Origin: Bog-473 sp963809715
Lineage (GTDB): Bacteria; Actinomycetota; Acidimicrobiia; Acidimicrobiales; RAAP-2
Assembly (NCBI GenBank): GCA_963809715.1
Contig: CAWEKO010000002.1
Coordinates: forward strand, 372,001-436,000
Length of the DNA: 64,000 nt
Direction of reading: 5' to 3'
Below the pieces are notes generated by a model that had not been told where the DNA came from, made no database searches, and saw nothing but the letters and a program-made list of their open reading frames with translations. The translations under genes were made by a program, and so were the position numbers. Of this stretch, positions 62,897-64,000 are shown one piece after another (position 1 is the first letter of the stretch; every line of letters begins with the position of its first letter).

Positions 62897-64000
62897 CGGG
62901 ACCCTTCGACGGCGACACCGAGCCGCCGCACCCGCTCGGAGGCGCCGGCGAGGCCGAGCTCCAGGCCGAGGCAGGCACCCCCCTTGTCGACGGCGAACCG
63001 GCCGTTCCCCGCACCCGGGCGCAGCGCAAGAGGGCACAGTCGGCCCGGGTCCGCCATCGCCGGCGCGTCGTGGCTGTCGTGGGTGGCGTCGTCGTCGTGG
63101 TCATCCTGGCCTTCGTGCTCTGGTACCAGCTGGAGTCACACGCCCTCGGCCCCGAGGGGCGTCAGGTGGTCATTTCCGTGCACCAAGGAGAAGGATCGAA
63201 CTCCGTCGTCGATGCACTGAGCCAGGCCCACGTCATCGGGAGCTCGCTGGCTTTTCGCATCTCGGACTTCATCCATGGCGCGCCCAACCCCGTTCCGGGC
63301 AGCTACGCGCTGCACGAGAACCAGAGCTTCTCTGAGGTCCGAGCCGTGCTGGCCGCGGGCCCGAACATCTTTCCGGTCGACGTCCGGCCTGGGTTCACCC
63401 TGTCCGAGGTGGCACGCCAGGTGGACGGCATTCCCGGGCACGCCCAGGGTGGCTTCGCCAGCGCGGCCAGCAGCGGGACGGTGCATTCGGAGTTCTCGCC
63501 GCCAGGTTCGAACAACCTCGAAGGCATGCTGGGGACGGGGAACTACCTGGTCCTCCCGGGCGAGAGTGACCTCACACTGCTCCGCCAGATGGTGACACGC
63601 TTCGATGCCGACGCGAACCAGGCCGGTCTGAGCACGGCCTCGGCGGCCAAGCTCGGACTGACGCCGTACGAGGTGATCATCTCTGCTTCGATCGTCGAAA
63701 AGGAGGGCTACTACGCCATCAACATGCCGAAGGTGGCCCGGGTCATCTACAACCGCCTGGCCAAGGGCATGCCGTTGCAGATGGACTCGACCGTGCTGTA
63801 CGCCATCGGCCAGGACGGAGGGCCGGTCACCTCTCAGGATCTCAAAATCGAGTCGCCGTACAACTCGTACCTCAACACGGGCCTGCCGCCCACCCCGATC
63901 TGCATGCCGTCGGAAGTCGCGTTGAAGGCCGCGGTCGACCCACCGGCGGGCGGGTGGCTCTACTTCGTTCTCGTGCAGAAGAACGGGGTGATGGCCTTCT
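62893..64000 (+). CDS. mltG: Endolytic murein transglycosylase MltG (3' end outside window)
   Basis: At least 369 codons are visible. A charged cytoplasmic N-terminus (~55 residues, 'RTRAQRKRAQSARVRHRRR') is followed by one helix ('VVAVVGGVVVVVILAFVLWY') and the LysM-like and YceG domains. 'ISASIVEKEGYYAINMPKVARVIYNRL' contains the catalytic Glu, followed by 'MPLQMDSTVLYAIG' and 'SPYNSYLNTGLPPTPICMPS'. MltG cuts nascent peptidoglycan and ends glycan elongation. The GTG overlaps the ruvX stop (GTGA). The frame is open to the window end. Confidence 0.93.
   Translation, partial: MTGPFDGDTEPPHPLGGAGEAELQAEAGTPLVDGEPAVPRTRAQRKRAQSARVRHRRRVVAVVGGVVVVVILAFVLWYQLESHALGPEGRQVVISVHQGEGSNSVVDALSQAHVIGSSLAFRISDFIHGAPNPVPGSYALHENQSFSEVRAVLAAGPNIFPVDVRPGFTLSEVARQVDGIPGHAQGGFASAASSGTVHSEFSPPGSNNLEGMLGTGNYLVLPGESDLTLLRQMVTRFDADANQAGLSTASAAKLGLTPYEVIISASIVEKEGYYAINMPKVARVIYNRLAKGMPLQMDSTVLYAIGQDGGPVTSQDLKIESPYNSYLNTGLPPTPICMPSEVALKAAVDPPAGGWLYFVLVQKNGVMAF

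Overview
The window is GC-rich actinobacterial chromosome with dense, overlapping genes. Gene content points to an actinobacterium that makes mycothiol (mshC), coenzyme F420 (an F420:NADP reductase) and phosphatidylinositol mannosides (a PIP-synthase-like phosphatidyltransferase, a PatA-like acyltransferase and PimA), and that uses an InhA-type enoyl-ACP reductase. The order thrS-HIT-pgsA-patA-pimA ... pdxS-pdxT-yebC-ruvCAB-yajC-secD-secF-relA-hisS-aspS-rarA-alaS-ruvX-mltG matches what I remember of the Mycobacterium tuberculosis Rv2614c-Rv2553c segment. The genes between differ, however, and a secreted protein carries 42-residue 'GYW-ASDGGIF' repeats that I associate with Acidimicrobiia. An acidimicrobial genome or MAG is my best guess; this is inference.

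Layout. 1-11 kb is accessory: the end of a drug-type ABC-2 transporter, a VOC/AraC pair, an acyl-CoA synthetase, two MFS transporters, a DUF222/HNH protein and a GH3 glucosidase coupled to the second MFS. 11-19 kb holds a nitroreductase, a nitronate-monooxygenase-like flavoenzyme, an ABC exporter, a small membrane protein and an exopolysaccharide-priming glycosyltransferase, separated by long gaps with short repeats. 19-26.5 kb holds fabI, the F420 reductase, mshC, thrS, a HIT protein, a membrane flippase-like protein and a lipoprotein. 26.5-34 kb is the lipid/PIM region, with an EF-G paralogue and a polyprenyl-mannose-synthase-like GT2. 34-41 kb has an M48 protease, PLP synthase (pdxST), purU, yebC and ruvCAB. 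41-46 kb has an ABC exporter and a two-component system. 46-64 kb has yajC-secDF, relA, hisS, aspS, rarA, a sedolisin-like protease, alaS, ruvX and mltG (cut by the window end).

Two features cut across the whole window. First, many starts overlap the preceding stop (ATGA/GTGA), and several other genes have a TANNNT -10 box only 6-9 nt before the start codon, suggesting leaderless transcripts. Second, six genes (DHA2 MFS, mshC, HIT, flippase, hisS, sedolisin) are each interrupted by what looks like a single-base indel. Because hisS should be essential, residual assembly indels are the simplest explanation, and the affected genes are annotated here as full-length with a frameshift.

The most unusual structure is a ~660-bp, partly AT-rich segment between patA and pimA. 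It is flanked by a perfect 26-bp direct repeat of the patA 3' end (31895-31920 and 32578-32603) and looks like a small integrated element or its remnant that split a formerly coupled operon. No CRISPR array, transposase, rRNA or convincing tRNA was seen.
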